Positions 1-7,825 are shown, counted from the stretch's first letter. The stretch: 19,749 nt of DNA from JBCBJZ01 sp038522635 (GCA_038522635.1 JBCBJZ010000060.1:1-19749); one strand, 5' to 3'. Made by a program: numbers and translations. Notes: generated from the letters alone by a model not told the origin.

Positions 1-292
1 GATCGGCATCGTTGACCCAGACTCGGGCAGGATGGGTGAGGTAGGATCCGAACCGCTCCATATCCACGTCCGGATCGCCATCGATCAGCGCTTGGGCAAC
101 CTCGTCGAGCGAGTCCCCATGTGCGGCGAGCAGCGCCTTCAGGTCATGTTCAAGCGTACCCTTGAGGACGCGGCGCAAAGACGTCGGGCTACCGTTGGGC
201 CCGACCTGATGGATGCGCGTGGTTTGCGTCGTGGGTTCGCCGCGCACCACCGCATCGCGGTTCTTCGCGTCTCGTATGTTCAGGTTGGGCAT
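1..292 (-). CDS. Hypothetical protein, C-terminus cut by window edge
   Basis: An open frame runs from an ATG at 292 leftwards to the window edge (97 codons visible) with no stop. It begins MPNLNIRDAKNRDAVVRGEP, continues with a charged, helix-prone stretch (residues about 40-75, including LRRVLKGTLEHDLKALLAAH) and reaches PARVWVNDAD at the edge. A GGAAG lies 6 bases upstream of the ATG, which supports this start. The gene lies 64 bases downstream of the minus-strand gene at 357-983, so the two are probably co-transcribed. I do not recognise the family. Alanine- and aspartate-rich content and codon use match the neighbours, so it is likely a native gene. An antisense frame in the same region looks like a shadow. 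Confidence 0.65.
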   Translation of the reverse strand, partial: MPNLNIRDAKNRDAVVRGEPTTQTTRIHQVGPNGSPTSLRRVLKGTLEHDLKALLAAHGDSLDEVAQALIDGDPDVDMERFGSYLTHPARVWVNDAD

Positions 293-356
293 GGCGTTCT
301 TCCGGGCCTGGCGTTCCTGCGGGCAGGGGCGTTTCGTGAGGCAGCGCGTTGACGCC

Positions 357-983
357 TCACATCATGTCGAAATCGAAATCGTCATCGTCGGCGGCGCCTT
401 CATCGTCGTCATCATCGATGAGCCCTGTAGCCTGCTCGTAGGTGACCCAATCGATGCGGCTTTCATCGCCGATCAACAGCCATGCGAGGCCGTCGGCGGC
501 CTGGCAGATGAAGGCTGGATCAGCCCGCACGCCGCCGCGGTAGCTGAAGTCGAATTTGAAGATCGTGCCCTGCGTGAGCGCCTCAGCAAACGTGCTGGGC
601 CACGCTTCGGCTTCGGCGGGCGCCAGCGCGTAGGCAAGGCGGACCGTGTGATCGAGAAACCGGTTCACGCTCGTTTCGACATCGAGGTCGATGACATGCG
701 AAAAGCTGGATGCCACCGGGTTGAGCGCGAAGCCGCGCGCGTCGACCGGTTTAAGTTGGTCGCGTTCCAGCCAGCGCTCGTGCTCATCGAAGTAGGCGAG
801 CGCGGTGCCCCCACGCGGGATCAGCGTGCGCCCGTCACTGGCAAGCGACATCAGCCTGCAGGGGCGGCCATCAACGTCGTTCGTCTCGATGGTGACGGCG
901 CCGTAAAGCTTGGCGCGGTCAACCTTGTCGATCTCGCCGTGGAAAGCTTCGCCGCGGTGGGAAAATGCGAGCGTACGCGCCAT
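357..983 (-). CDS. Conserved-looking hypothetical protein with acidic C-terminal tail
   Basis: This frame encodes 208 residues starting MARTLAFSHRGEAFHGEIDK. A GAGG lies 8 bases upstream of the ATG at 983. No signal peptide or membrane segment is visible. The first 180 residues look like a compact soluble domain with alternating hydrophobic and charged residues (for example RLMSLASDGRTLIPRGG). The last 25 or so are extremely acidic (IDDDDDEGAADDDDFDFDMM), a tail type often involved in binding basic partners, though no partner can be named. It lies directly upstream of the edge-cut gene at 1-292 and probably forms a two-gene unit with it. It diverges from the hydroquinone reductase gene at 1166. 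I do not recognise the family, so no function is assigned. Confidence 0.75.
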   Translation of the reverse strand: MARTLAFSHRGEAFHGEIDKVDRAKLYGAVTIETNDVDGRPCRLMSLASDGRTLIPRGGTALAYFDEHERWLERDQLKPVDARGFALNPVASSFSHVIDLDVETSVNRFLDHTVRLAYALAPAEAEAWPSTFAEALTQGTIFKFDFSYRGGVRADPAFICQAADGLAWLLIGDESRIDWVTYEQATGLIDDDDDEGAADDDDFDFDMM

Positions 984-1064
984 ACTCTAAGCCTCGTGTG
1001 TGCGCTGGCGGGCGTTCGCGCGGCCCGACCATCCCATGATGATACACCTACCAGGGATGCGTTA

Positions 1065-1084
1065 AAGAACGATGGATCGTTCTT
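1065..1084. promoter_or_regulatory. Perfect palindrome in divergent intergenic region, candidate operator
   Basis: AAGAACGAT, GG, ATCGTTCTT: 9-bp perfect arms with a 2-bp centre. It lies between the minus-strand gene starting at 983 and the plus-strand gene starting at 1166. A symmetric 20-bp site between divergent genes fits a dimeric repressor or activator site. A hairpin in RNA is also possible, but the 2-base loop and the lack of a T-run argue against a terminator. No regulator gene is adjacent. Confidence 0.4.
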
Positions 1085-1165
1085 GCCGGCCGTTGGTTCC
1101 TCCTAGCTGCGGCGAGGATCGCTGCGGCTCAGCGCGTTCGCTAAGGGATGATGAGGTGAGGCACG

Positions 1166-2146
1166 ATGGGATTTCTGCTCGAAGGGACGTGGCGCAAAGA
1201 TGATCAGGTGCCAACCTCTAAGGAGGGCGCCTTCGAGCGTTCGCAAGCCGAATTTCGCAATTGGGTCACGCCCGATGGCGCGCCGGGCCCGAGCGGCAAA
1301 GGCGGCTACAAAGCGGAAGCGGGCCGCTATCACCTTTACGTCGCCTACGCCTGTCCCTGGGCGCACCGGGCTCTCTTGTTGCGCACTCTGAAAGACCTCG
1401 ACGCGCTGATCGGCGTCTCCGTGGTCCATTGGTACATGGGCGATGAAGGCTGGTCGCTGGAACCCGACGGCGAAGCCGAAGTGGGCGACCGGATCGGGAA
1501 TGCGCAACGGTTGCGCGACGTTTATTTGCGCAGTGATCCTCAAGCGAGCGGGCGGGTTACGGTGCCAGTGCTGTGGGATCGCGAAACGCAGACGATCGTA
1601 TCCAATGAGTCCTCTGAGATCGTGCGCATGTTCAACAGCGCGTTCGATAACGTGGGCGCCAACGACGCCGACTTTTATCCGGCGCCGTTACGCGACGAGA
1701 TCGACGCGCTCAACGCCCGCATCTACGACACGGTCAACAACGGCGTCTACAAGGCGGGCTTCACCCGCGATCAGGGCCAGCATGAAAGTGCGGTGCGCGC
1801 GCTGTTTGAAACGCTCGATGCGCTGGAAGTGCGCTTGGGCGAGCAGCGTTTTCTCACCGGTGATGCCGTGACGGAAGCGGACTGGCGCCTGTTCCCGACG
1901 CTGCTGCGCTTCGATCCGGTTTACGTCACGCACTTCAAGTGCAACCTGCGCCGGCTGGCCGATTATCCCAACTTGCTAGGCTACACCCGCGACCTTTACC
2001 AATGGCCCGGGGTGCGCGAGACCATCAACCTGGAGCACACCAGGCTTCACTACTATCGCTCCCATGGAAGCGTGAACCCGTCGGCTCTTGTTCCGCTGGG
2101 ATTCGAAGTAGATCTTGAGGCGCCGCCGCAGCGCGGCCCGCTTTAA
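1166..2146 (+). CDS. Glutathionyl-hydroquinone reductase (Omega/Xi-class GST-like, YqjG/ECM4 family)
   Basis: The protein has 326 residues. An N-terminal thioredoxin-like domain carries the family signature YACPWAHR at 61-68, with Cys63 as the expected catalytic cysteine. Next come VPVLWD and SNESSEIVRMFNSAF (the cis-proline and glutathione-binding part), then an all-helical C-terminal domain ending with the DWRLFPTLLRFDPVYVTHFKCNLRRLADYPNL region typical of the family. Members reduce glutathionyl-hydroquinones, releasing the hydroquinone and glutathione disulfide; they act in the cytoplasm. The length is normal for the family. The ATG at 1166 is preceded by GAGGTGAG ending 5 bases upstream. 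The CoxG-like gene follows after 42 bases on the same strand. The substrate is inferred from the family only. Confidence 0.92.
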   Translation: MGFLLEGTWRKDDQVPTSKEGAFERSQAEFRNWVTPDGAPGPSGKGGYKAEAGRYHLYVAYACPWAHRALLLRTLKDLDALIGVSVVHWYMGDEGWSLEPDGEAEVGDRIGNAQRLRDVYLRSDPQASGRVTVPVLWDRETQTIVSNESSEIVRMFNSAFDNVGANDADFYPAPLRDEIDALNARIYDTVNNGVYKAGFTRDQGQHESAVRALFETLDALEVRLGEQRFLTGDAVTEADWRLFPTLLRFDPVYVTHFKCNLRRLADYPNLLGYTRDLYQWPGVRETINLEHTRLHYYRSHGSVNPSALVPLGFEVDLEAPPQRGPL

Positions 2147-2188
2147 GTCGGCCTGAAGTCGATCAACCCACAAAGGCCTCGACCCACG

Positions 2189-2944
2189 ATGAAATTGAAG
2201 AACGCCTTCAGCGTCGCGCAGCCGCCCGATGTGGTGTGGCCGGTGCTGAACGACATCGAGCGTATTGCCCCGTGTCTGCCGGGCGCTGAACTGTTGGAAA
2301 GCCGCGAAGACGGCACCTACGTGGGCCGCGTCGGCCTGCGGTTGGGACCGGTCGATCTCACGTTCAAAGGCAACGTCGCCTATGCAGCACGCGATGATGA
2401 GGCTCGGACCGCCAGCGTCAAAGCGCGCGGCAACGATGAGCGCGGACGCGGGACAGCACGGGCGACGGTGGCTTTCGCAGCCCACGCCGATGGCGACAAC
2501 GCGACAAACGTGGAGATCGACACCGATCTGATGCTGGTCGGCGCGATCGCGCAGTACGCGCGCGGCAAAGGCATGATCGAGACCACCGCACAGGTGCTGA
2601 TCGACGACTTCGCGTCCAACCTTGAAGCGTTGCTCACAGCGCCCGAAGCGGATGCAGCCTCGGCCCCCGAGGCGATGGCGGGCCAAGCGGAGGCGCAAGC
2701 GCCGGGATCGCAGGCGCAGCCGCAGGAAGCATCATCAAGCGGTGACAGGGCTGCATCCGCAGCGATTGCCGACGTTGATAGGCAACCGCACGCGCGTGAT
2801 GAACCGGCCGTACCGGCGGCGGCGACGCCAGTAGCGACAGCGCCGTCAAAGCCGGTGGCTGCCGCAAAACCGATCTCGGGCCTGCGGTTGATGTGGCGCG
2901 TCGTCCTGCGCTGGCTGGGTTTGGATCGCGCGCGCCGCCGCTAG
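2189..2944 (+). CDS. CoxG / SRPBCC-family protein (carbon monoxide dehydrogenase subunit G-like)
   Basis: The protein has 251 residues. Residues 1-150 form a START-like SRPBCC domain of the CoxG type: MKLKNAFSVAQPPDVVWPVL, LPGAELLESREDGTYVGRVGLRLGPV and the helix KGMIETTAQVLIDDFASNLEALL. CoxG proteins are associated with molybdenum hydroxylases or membrane recruitment of CO dehydrogenase, but many homologues stand alone. No cox or molybdoenzyme gene is in the window, so the role here is unknown. Residues 150-225 are an Ala/Pro/Glu-rich linker. The last 25 residues (LRLMWRVVLRWLGLDRARRR) are amphipathic and very basic and could be a membrane anchor, as proposed for CoxG. The TAG stop is the first three bases of the repeat starting at 2942, so the present C-terminus may have been set by that insertion. 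The ribosome binding site is weak. Confidence 0.85.
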   Translation: MKLKNAFSVAQPPDVVWPVLNDIERIAPCLPGAELLESREDGTYVGRVGLRLGPVDLTFKGNVAYAARDDEARTASVKARGNDERGRGTARATVAFAAHADGDNATNVEIDTDLMLVGAIAQYARGKGMIETTAQVLIDDFASNLEALLTAPEADAASAPEAMAGQAEAQAPGSQAQPQEASSSGDRAASAAIADVDRQPHARDEPAVPAAATPVATAPSKPVAAAKPISGLRLMWRVVLRWLGLDRARRR

Positions 2945-3038
2945 AGTTCATCCGCTTCAGGTGGAATCACCTGAGGCGAAAGATGAACGGCAAAGTAAGA
3001 GCTTAGATGTCGGTTCCGCTTCAAGGTGAAGCGAACCG
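2942..3038 (+). repeat. Double-hairpin intergenic repeat, copy A
   Basis: The element starts TAGAGTTCATCCGC and carries two stems. Stem 1 pairs TTCATC with GATGAA and CGCTTCAGGTG with CACCTGAGGCG around a GAAT loop. Stem 2 pairs TCGGTTCCGCTTCA with TGAAGCGAACCGA (one bulge). Copy C at 19500-19596 matches 88 of 97 positions, and 4 of the 9 differences fall in the two loops. The TAG at its left end is the coxG stop. An ATG inside it (3007) is in frame with uvrD and can mislead gene callers. The design (TAGAG start, two stems joined by an A-rich linker) resembles short interspersed palindromes common in alphaproteobacterial genomes. Confidence 0.85.
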
Positions 3039-3106
3039 ACTCTCGCGATGGGTTGCCCTGGCCCGCCCGCACCGTGCCCGCACCGTGGATGGCGAAGCCC
3101 TGGCCG

Positions 3107-3159
3107 TTTGTGGCCATGATCCCCATGTTATAAGTCGAATCATGGAACAAGAGCAGAAC
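3107..3159 (+). promoter_or_regulatory. Putative uvrD promoter with LexA (SOS) box on the start codon
   Basis: A TATAAG at 3129-3134 with a weak TTTGTG at 3107-3112 (16-bp spacing) would start transcription close to 3141, essentially at the ATG at 3142, giving a leaderless or nearly leaderless mRNA. GAAC-AAGAGCA-GAAC at 3145-3159 matches the known alphaproteobacterial LexA consensus, a direct repeat GAAC-N7-GAAC (GTTC-N7-GTTC on the other strand). It covers the predicted initial transcribed region, where bound LexA would block RNA polymerase. UvrD is a known SOS gene in several bacteria. About 0.6 such matches are expected by chance in a random 20 kb, so the location is the main argument. Confidence 0.55.
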
Positions 3160-5604
3160 AACGGCTTCGGGCCCGAACCCGCGCCCTCGCAACTCGGGTC
3201 CTCTCAACCGGGGTCCTCGCAACCCGCGCCTGAGCCGATGACGCCATCGGCTAACCACGCGGCACGATCGGCGCGCGGCTCCCTGTCGGCGCGTGCGATG
3301 GGGCTTGCGGCCGGGAATGGCCAGGGCGCACCCGCCTACCTCAACGGCATGAACGACGAGCAGACGCGCGCGGTCGAGACCGTCGAGGGGCCCGTGCTCG
3401 TTCTGGCTGGCGCCGGCACCGGCAAAACGCGCGTGCTGACCACCCGCATCGCCCATATCCTCGCGACCGGGCATGCGCGCGGCGGCGACATCCTGGCCGT
3501 CACCTTCACCAACAAGGCCGCCCGCGAGATGAAAGAGCGCATCGGTGGGTTGATCGGTGGTGCGGTCGAGGGCATGCCATGGCTCGGCACGTTTCACGCG
3601 ATTTGCGTCAAGATCCTGCGCCGCCATGCGGAACTGGTGGGCCTGAAATCCGGGTTCACGATCCTCGACATGGACGATCAACTGCGGCTGATCAAACAGG
3701 TGATCGAGGCCGCTGATCTCGACAAGGACCGTTGGCCCGCCCGCCAGTTCGCAGCGTTGCTCGACGGTTGGAAGAACAAGGGTCTCACCCCGGACAAAGT
3801 CCCCGCCGGCGATGATGCGGCCTTTGCCGGCAAGGGCCGTGAACTCTACCAAGCCTATCAAAGCCGATTGAAAGAGCTCAACGCCGTCGACTTCGGCGAT
3901 CTGCTGCTTGAGTGCGTGCGGTTGTTTCGCGAGCACGAGGATGTGCTGGCCGGTTTCCAGTCCCGCTTCCGGTTCATCCTCGTCGATGAGTATCAGGACA
4001 CCAACACCGTCCAATACCTGTGGTTGCGCCTCCTCGCGCAACGCCCCCAGGGCATCGCGCCCAACATCTGCTGCGTGGGCGATGATGACCAATCGATCTA
4101 CGGCTGGCGCGGGGCTGAGGTTGAGAACATCCTGCGCTTTGAAGCGGACTTCCCCGGCGCTTGCGTGATCCGGCTTGAACGCAACTACCGCTCCACCGGT
4201 CACATCCTGGCGGCCGCCTCCAGTTTAATCGCGCATAATGAGGGGCGTCTTGGCAAGACGCTTCATACCGATGGCGATGTTGGCAGCAAGCTGACGGTGA
4301 CCGGCAACTGGGATGACCAGGAGGAAGCGCGCACGATCTGCGAAGAGATTGAGCAGCTCCAGCGCGCCGACCATAAGCTGAACGAGATCGCGGTCCTGGT
4401 GCGGGCGTCGTTCCAGATGCGCGTGTTCGAGGATCGGTTCGTGACAACCGGTCTGCCCTATCGTGTGATCGGTGGCCCGCGCTTTTACGAGCGCCAAGAG
4501 ATCAAGGATGCGATCGCCTATCTTGAGGTGACCGCCAATCCGTCCAACGACCTCAAGTTCGAGCGCATCGTCAATGTGCCCAAGCGCGGTCTGGGTGATG
4601 CAACGTTAAAGGCGATCCACGCCCATGCGCGGGCCCGTGGCGTTCCGCTGTCGCAGGCGGCAGAAGAGTTGACGCTCACGCAGGATCTGAAGCCACGCGC
4701 CCGCAACGCGCTTGCCGGCGTTGTGCGGGACTTCGCGCGATGGCGCGGCCAGATCGAAGCGATGCGCCATACCGAACTGGCGGAGCTGATCCTCGATGAA
4801 AGCGGCTACACCGCGATGTGGCAGAACGACCGCAACCCGCAGGCGCAGTCACGGTTGGAGAACCTCAAGGAACTGATCCGTTTCATGCACGAGTTTGAGT
4901 CGCTTGGCGGCTTCCTTGAGCATGTCTCGTTGGTAATGGACACCGATGCGGGCGACGACGGCGATCGCGTCTCGCTGATGACGCTCCATGCGGCCAAGGG
5001 GCTCGAGTTCGACACGGTCTTCCTGCCGGGGTGGGAAGAGGGGCTGTTCCCGCATCAGCGCTCGCTCGACGAAAGTGGCATCGATGGCCTCGAAGAGGAG
5101 CGGCGTCTGGCCTACGTCGGCATCACGCGGGCCAAGCGGCGCGCACGCGTTTCCTTCGCGCAGAACCGGCGCACGCATGGGCTCTACCAGTCGGCGTTGC
5201 CCTCGCGGTTCGTGGATGAGCTTCCCGAAGAGCACTGTGACGTCGTTGAGGCCAAAAGTCCGTTCGGGAGCGCCTACGGCGGCTACGGCGGAGGCTACGG
5301 CAAGAGCCGCTTTGATGAGGCGGGCGCAGGGTTTCAATCCACCTACGAGACGCCCGGCTGGCAGCGCGCACAAAAGCGCTGGGCCGATGCGAGCCCGGCA
5401 CAGAAGCGCGCCCCCAGACTGATCGAGGGCGAACTCGTCGCGTCCTCAAGCGCGCCCTCTTCGGGCTTTGCGGTCGGCGAGCGGATCTTCCATCAAAAAT
5501 TCGGTTATGGGCACATCACCGAAGTCGACGGCAACAAGCTCGCGATCGACTTCGATAAGGCGGGGTCCAAGCGCCTCGTCGACAGCTTTGTCGAACGGCC
5601 CTGA
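3142..5604 (+). CDS. uvrD: ATP-dependent DNA helicase UvrD/PcrA
   Basis: This is a superfamily 1A 3'-5' helicase of 820 residues from the ATG at 3142. Residues 1-70 are a low-complexity Gly/Pro/Ser leader. Then follow LNGMNDEQTRAVETVEGPVL, Walker A AGAGTGKT (Lys95), TFTNKAAREMKERI (motif Ia), VDEYQDTN (Walker B, Asp282), GDDDQSIYGWRGA (motif III), NYRST (motif IV), LMTLHAAKGLEF (motif V, about 613) and YVGITRAKRRA (motif VI, about 661). A Gly/Tyr-rich linker precedes a C-terminal Tudor-like domain (FAVGERIFHQKFGYGHITEV), known in PcrA/UvrD to bind RNA polymerase. The role is nucleotide-excision and mismatch repair plus removal of stalled polymerase. The frame stays open upstream to an ATG at 3007, but that ATG lies inside a repeat, so 3142 is preferred. 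A LexA box overlaps this start. Confidence 0.95.
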   Translation: MEQEQNNGFGPEPAPSQLGSSQPGSSQPAPEPMTPSANHAARSARGSLSARAMGLAAGNGQGAPAYLNGMNDEQTRAVETVEGPVLVLAGAGTGKTRVLTTRIAHILATGHARGGDILAVTFTNKAAREMKERIGGLIGGAVEGMPWLGTFHAICVKILRRHAELVGLKSGFTILDMDDQLRLIKQVIEAADLDKDRWPARQFAALLDGWKNKGLTPDKVPAGDDAAFAGKGRELYQAYQSRLKELNAVDFGDLLLECVRLFREHEDVLAGFQSRFRFILVDEYQDTNTVQYLWLRLLAQRPQGIAPNICCVGDDDQSIYGWRGAEVENILRFEADFPGACVIRLERNYRSTGHILAAASSLIAHNEGRLGKTLHTDGDVGSKLTVTGNWDDQEEARTICEEIEQLQRADHKLNEIAVLVRASFQMRVFEDRFVTTGLPYRVIGGPRFYERQEIKDAIAYLEVTANPSNDLKFERIVNVPKRGLGDATLKAIHAHARARGVPLSQAAEELTLTQDLKPRARNALAGVVRDFARWRGQIEAMRHTELAELILDESGYTAMWQNDRNPQAQSRLENLKELIRFMHEFESLGGFLEHVSLVMDTDAGDDGDRVSLMTLHAAKGLEFDTVFLPGWEEGLFPHQRSLDESGIDGLEEERRLAYVGITRAKRRARVSFAQNRRTHGLYQSALPSRFVDELPEEHCDVVEAKSPFGSAYGGYGGGYGKSRFDEAGAGFQSTYETPGWQRAQKRWADASPAQKRAPRLIEGELVASSSAPSSGFAVGERIFHQKFGYGHITEVDGNKLAIDFDKAGSKRLVDSFVERP

Positions 5605-5650
5605 GCGGCAGGTGCCGACGCAAGCGCCGGTGGACGCGGCTGATGCGATA

Positions 5651-5712
5651 AGATGAGCTGCGAAACCAAGAGCTAAGATGTCGGTCTTGCTTCAAACTGA
5701 AGCGAACTGACT
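5651..5712 (+). repeat. Degenerate partial copy (B) of the double-hairpin repeat
   Basis: It keeps the linker and second stem of the element at 2942: GATGAGCTGCGAAACCAAGAGCT, then AGATGTCGGTC, TTGCTTCA, AAC, TGAAGCGAACTGA. The first stem is missing and several stem pairs are now wobble or mismatch. It fills most of the gap between uvrD and the SDR gene, and ends one base before the AGGAAG Shine-Dalgarno of that gene (5713-5718). Confidence 0.7.
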
Positions 5713-5720
5713 AGGAAGCT

Positions 5721-6521
5721 ATGAAAGCGAAAGTCCACGCCATGAACCTCGACATGCCCGGGCGTACGGCCCTGATCACCGGCGGCAGCAAAGGCATCGG
5801 CCTTGCGATCGCGAAGGCGTTCGCCGCTGCCGGCGCACACGTGGCGATGGTGGCGCGCGATCAGGCCGACCTCGATGCAGCGCTTGCTGCCGTGCGTGAG
5901 GTCGCCGAAGATCGCAAGACAGTAGCGCTCAGCGCGGACATCCGCTCCGCTGAAGGCTGCGCGATGGCGCACACCCAAGCCGTCGAGGCGCTGGGGCCCA
6001 TCGATGTGCTGGTCAACAACGCGGGCACGTCACGCCGCGCGCCGTTCGCCGACATCACCGATGCGCAATGGCAGGAAGACCTGGACCTGAAGCTGTTCGC
6101 CGCCATCCGCCTTGCCCGCGCCGCGATGCTTGATATGCGCGCGCGGCGTTGGGGCCGCATCATCAACGTGCTCAACACCGGCGCCAAGGCACCACCGGGT
6201 GGTGGCGCGCCGACCGCGGTCAGCCGGGCCGCTGGCATGGCGCTGACGAAGGTGCTGGCCGGTGAAGGCGCGCCCGATAACGTGTTGGTCAACGCCCTGC
6301 TGGTGGGGCGCATCGAAAGCGATCAGTGGGTGAAGCGCGCCGCGGCCGCCGGGAAAGAGCTGCAGGCGTTTTACGATGAGATGGGCCAAATCGTGCCCAT
6401 GGGCCGGGTTGGCACGGCGCAGGAGTTCGCCAATATGGCGCTGTTCTTGGCGTCGGACGCTGGCTCCTATGTGACCGGCACGGCCATCAACGTCGATGGC
6501 GGGATGTGCCCTGTGGTCTAA
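5721..6521 (+). CDS. SDR-family protein lacking the canonical Ser-Tyr-Lys triad
   Basis: The 266-residue protein has a Rossmann fold of the classical short-chain dehydrogenase type: the nucleotide loop TGGSKGIG at 20-27, NNAG at 99-102, and a C-terminus (AQEFANMALFLASDAGSYVTGTAINVDGG) typical of classical SDRs and FabG-like enzymes. The catalytic region, however, reads NVLNTGAKAPPGGGAPTAVSR. Aligned by spacing, Ser becomes Asn152, Tyr becomes Thr165 and Lys becomes Arg169. The fold and cofactor site look intact, but standard oxidoreductase chemistry is doubtful; it may bind NAD(P) as a sensor or use different chemistry. AGGAAG just upstream supports the ATG at 5721; a second ATG at 5742 has no such site. 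The cyclase-domain gene follows after 50 bases. Confidence 0.85.
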   Translation: MKAKVHAMNLDMPGRTALITGGSKGIGLAIAKAFAAAGAHVAMVARDQADLDAALAAVREVAEDRKTVALSADIRSAEGCAMAHTQAVEALGPIDVLVNNAGTSRRAPFADITDAQWQEDLDLKLFAAIRLARAAMLDMRARRWGRIINVLNTGAKAPPGGGAPTAVSRAAGMALTKVLAGEGAPDNVLVNALLVGRIESDQWVKRAAAAGKELQAFYDEMGQIVPMGRVGTAQEFANMALFLASDAGSYVTGTAINVDGGMCPVV

Positions 6522-6571
6522 TTTGATCTGCCGCGGGTCGACGCACACGGCCCCGCTCCAAGGACACACCC

Positions 6572-7825
6572 ATGACGCCAACCGGCCCCACGACCCTCTC
6601 GCAAACGCTGATCGCGCATGTTGCCGACTGGCTGATGCGCCAGGCCCTCGAAGAGACTGACATCGAGCGCGTGGTGATGGGCTGTTGCGAGCGTCTGCGC
6701 GCAGCCGGCATCCCGCTCACGCGCGGGTATTTCGCATTTCCCACGCTGCATCCGCTGCACAACGCGATCGGTATCACCTGGTCCGATGGGGTTGGCACCA
6801 CGGTCGCGAACTACCCGCACGTGCCCGGTGGGGTGTCGGACAGTTACCGCCGCTCGCCGCACTACTATATGTTCGAGCGCGATCTCGACTTCATGCGCAT
6901 CCGCCTCGATGGTAACGAGCGCACCTACAAGTTTCCGGTCCTCGAAGAACTGCGCGAGGCGGGCGTCCGCGACTACATCGCGTTCGGTGTTCGTTTGCAG
7001 GGCCCATCGACCATGGGTCTGCTCGGCTCATGGGCCACCAACCACATCGATGGCTTCAGCGATGAGGCGATCGCGGCGTTGCTGCGCGTGCGCGACCGGC
7101 TGGCGGTCGCATGCCTGATGGCGATCAAGAACGCGCTGATGACCAACATCACGCGGACCTACCTTGGCACGGGCACGGGCTGCAACGTGCTGTCGGGCCA
7201 GATCAAGCGCGGCGATGGTGAATCGATCGACGCGATCATCTGGCACGCCGACATCCGCGGGTCCACGCAAATGGCCGATAGCGGTGAGCATCAGGCCTAC
7301 ATCGATGCGTTGAACGCGTTCTTCGAAGTGATGGGTGGGCCGATCAAGGACGCTGGCGGTGACATCCTGAGTTTCAGCGGAGATTCACTGCTGGCGCTGT
7401 TCCGCCCCACGGGCGATGACCAGCGGCCCGGCGAAGTGATGACGCGCGTGTTCGATGCCGCGCGCGATGCGGTCGCGCAGATGGAGACCCTCAACGCCGA
7501 CAGGGTCGCGAAAGGTGAAAACGAGATTGGCTACGGGATCGGCCTGCATTGCGGCACCGTCACCTACGGCAATGTGGGAACGCCCGAGCGGTTGTCGTTT
7601 TCGGTGTTCGGCGCCTCGGTGAATGAGGTGGCGCGGCTTGAAAAGCTGACGCGGGACCTGGGCGAAAAGATCGTGGTCAGCGAGACCGCGGCGGCACTGG
7701 CGCCTTTGCCGCTGGTCGATCGGGGGACGCACCCGCTGCGCGGTGTCGGGCGGGATATGCGGGTCTTTACGCCGGATGATGGTGACACGTCGGGTAAGGT
7801 TGTGAAGCTCGACCGCAGCGCGTGA
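6572..7825 (+). CDS. Class III adenylate/guanylate cyclase-domain protein
   Basis: The protein has 417 residues. Residues 1-200 are an uncharacterised soluble N-terminal domain without membrane segments (FPTLHPLHNAIGITWSDGVG, YKFPVLEELREAGVRDYIAFGV), plausibly a sensory module. Residues 215-395 form a class III cyclase catalytic domain. Metal-binding Asp227 is in HADIRGST and Asp271 in FSGDSLLALF. The transition-state pair Asn351/Arg355 sits in SVNEVARLEKL. The purine-specifying positions are unusual: the usual Lys is Ser267 and the usual Asp/Cys is Ala348. It should still bind metal and triphosphate, but base choice or activity is uncertain. AAGGA lies upstream of the ATG. It probably shares a transcript with the SDR gene and converges on the ClC gene, whose stop lies 23 bases beyond. 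Confidence 0.88.
   Translation: MTPTGPTTLSQTLIAHVADWLMRQALEETDIERVVMGCCERLRAAGIPLTRGYFAFPTLHPLHNAIGITWSDGVGTTVANYPHVPGGVSDSYRRSPHYYMFERDLDFMRIRLDGNERTYKFPVLEELREAGVRDYIAFGVRLQGPSTMGLLGSWATNHIDGFSDEAIAALLRVRDRLAVACLMAIKNALMTNITRTYLGTGTGCNVLSGQIKRGDGESIDAIIWHADIRGSTQMADSGEHQAYIDALNAFFEVMGGPIKDAGGDILSFSGDSLLALFRPTGDDQRPGEVMTRVFDAARDAVAQMETLNADRVAKGENEIGYGIGLHCGTVTYGNVGTPERLSFSVFGASVNEVARLEKLTRDLGEKIVVSETAAALAPLPLVDRGTHPLRGVGRDMRVFTPDDGDTSGKVVKLDRSA

Noticed and set aside
213..1106. A 297-codon plus-strand frame
   Set aside because: It lies antisense to the minus-strand gene at 357-983, which has a Shine-Dalgarno sequence and natural protein composition; the plus frame shows no domain.
2941..4203. 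A 420-codon minus-strand frame
   Set aside because: It is antisense to the uvrD helicase motifs and includes the repeat; a GC-bias shadow.
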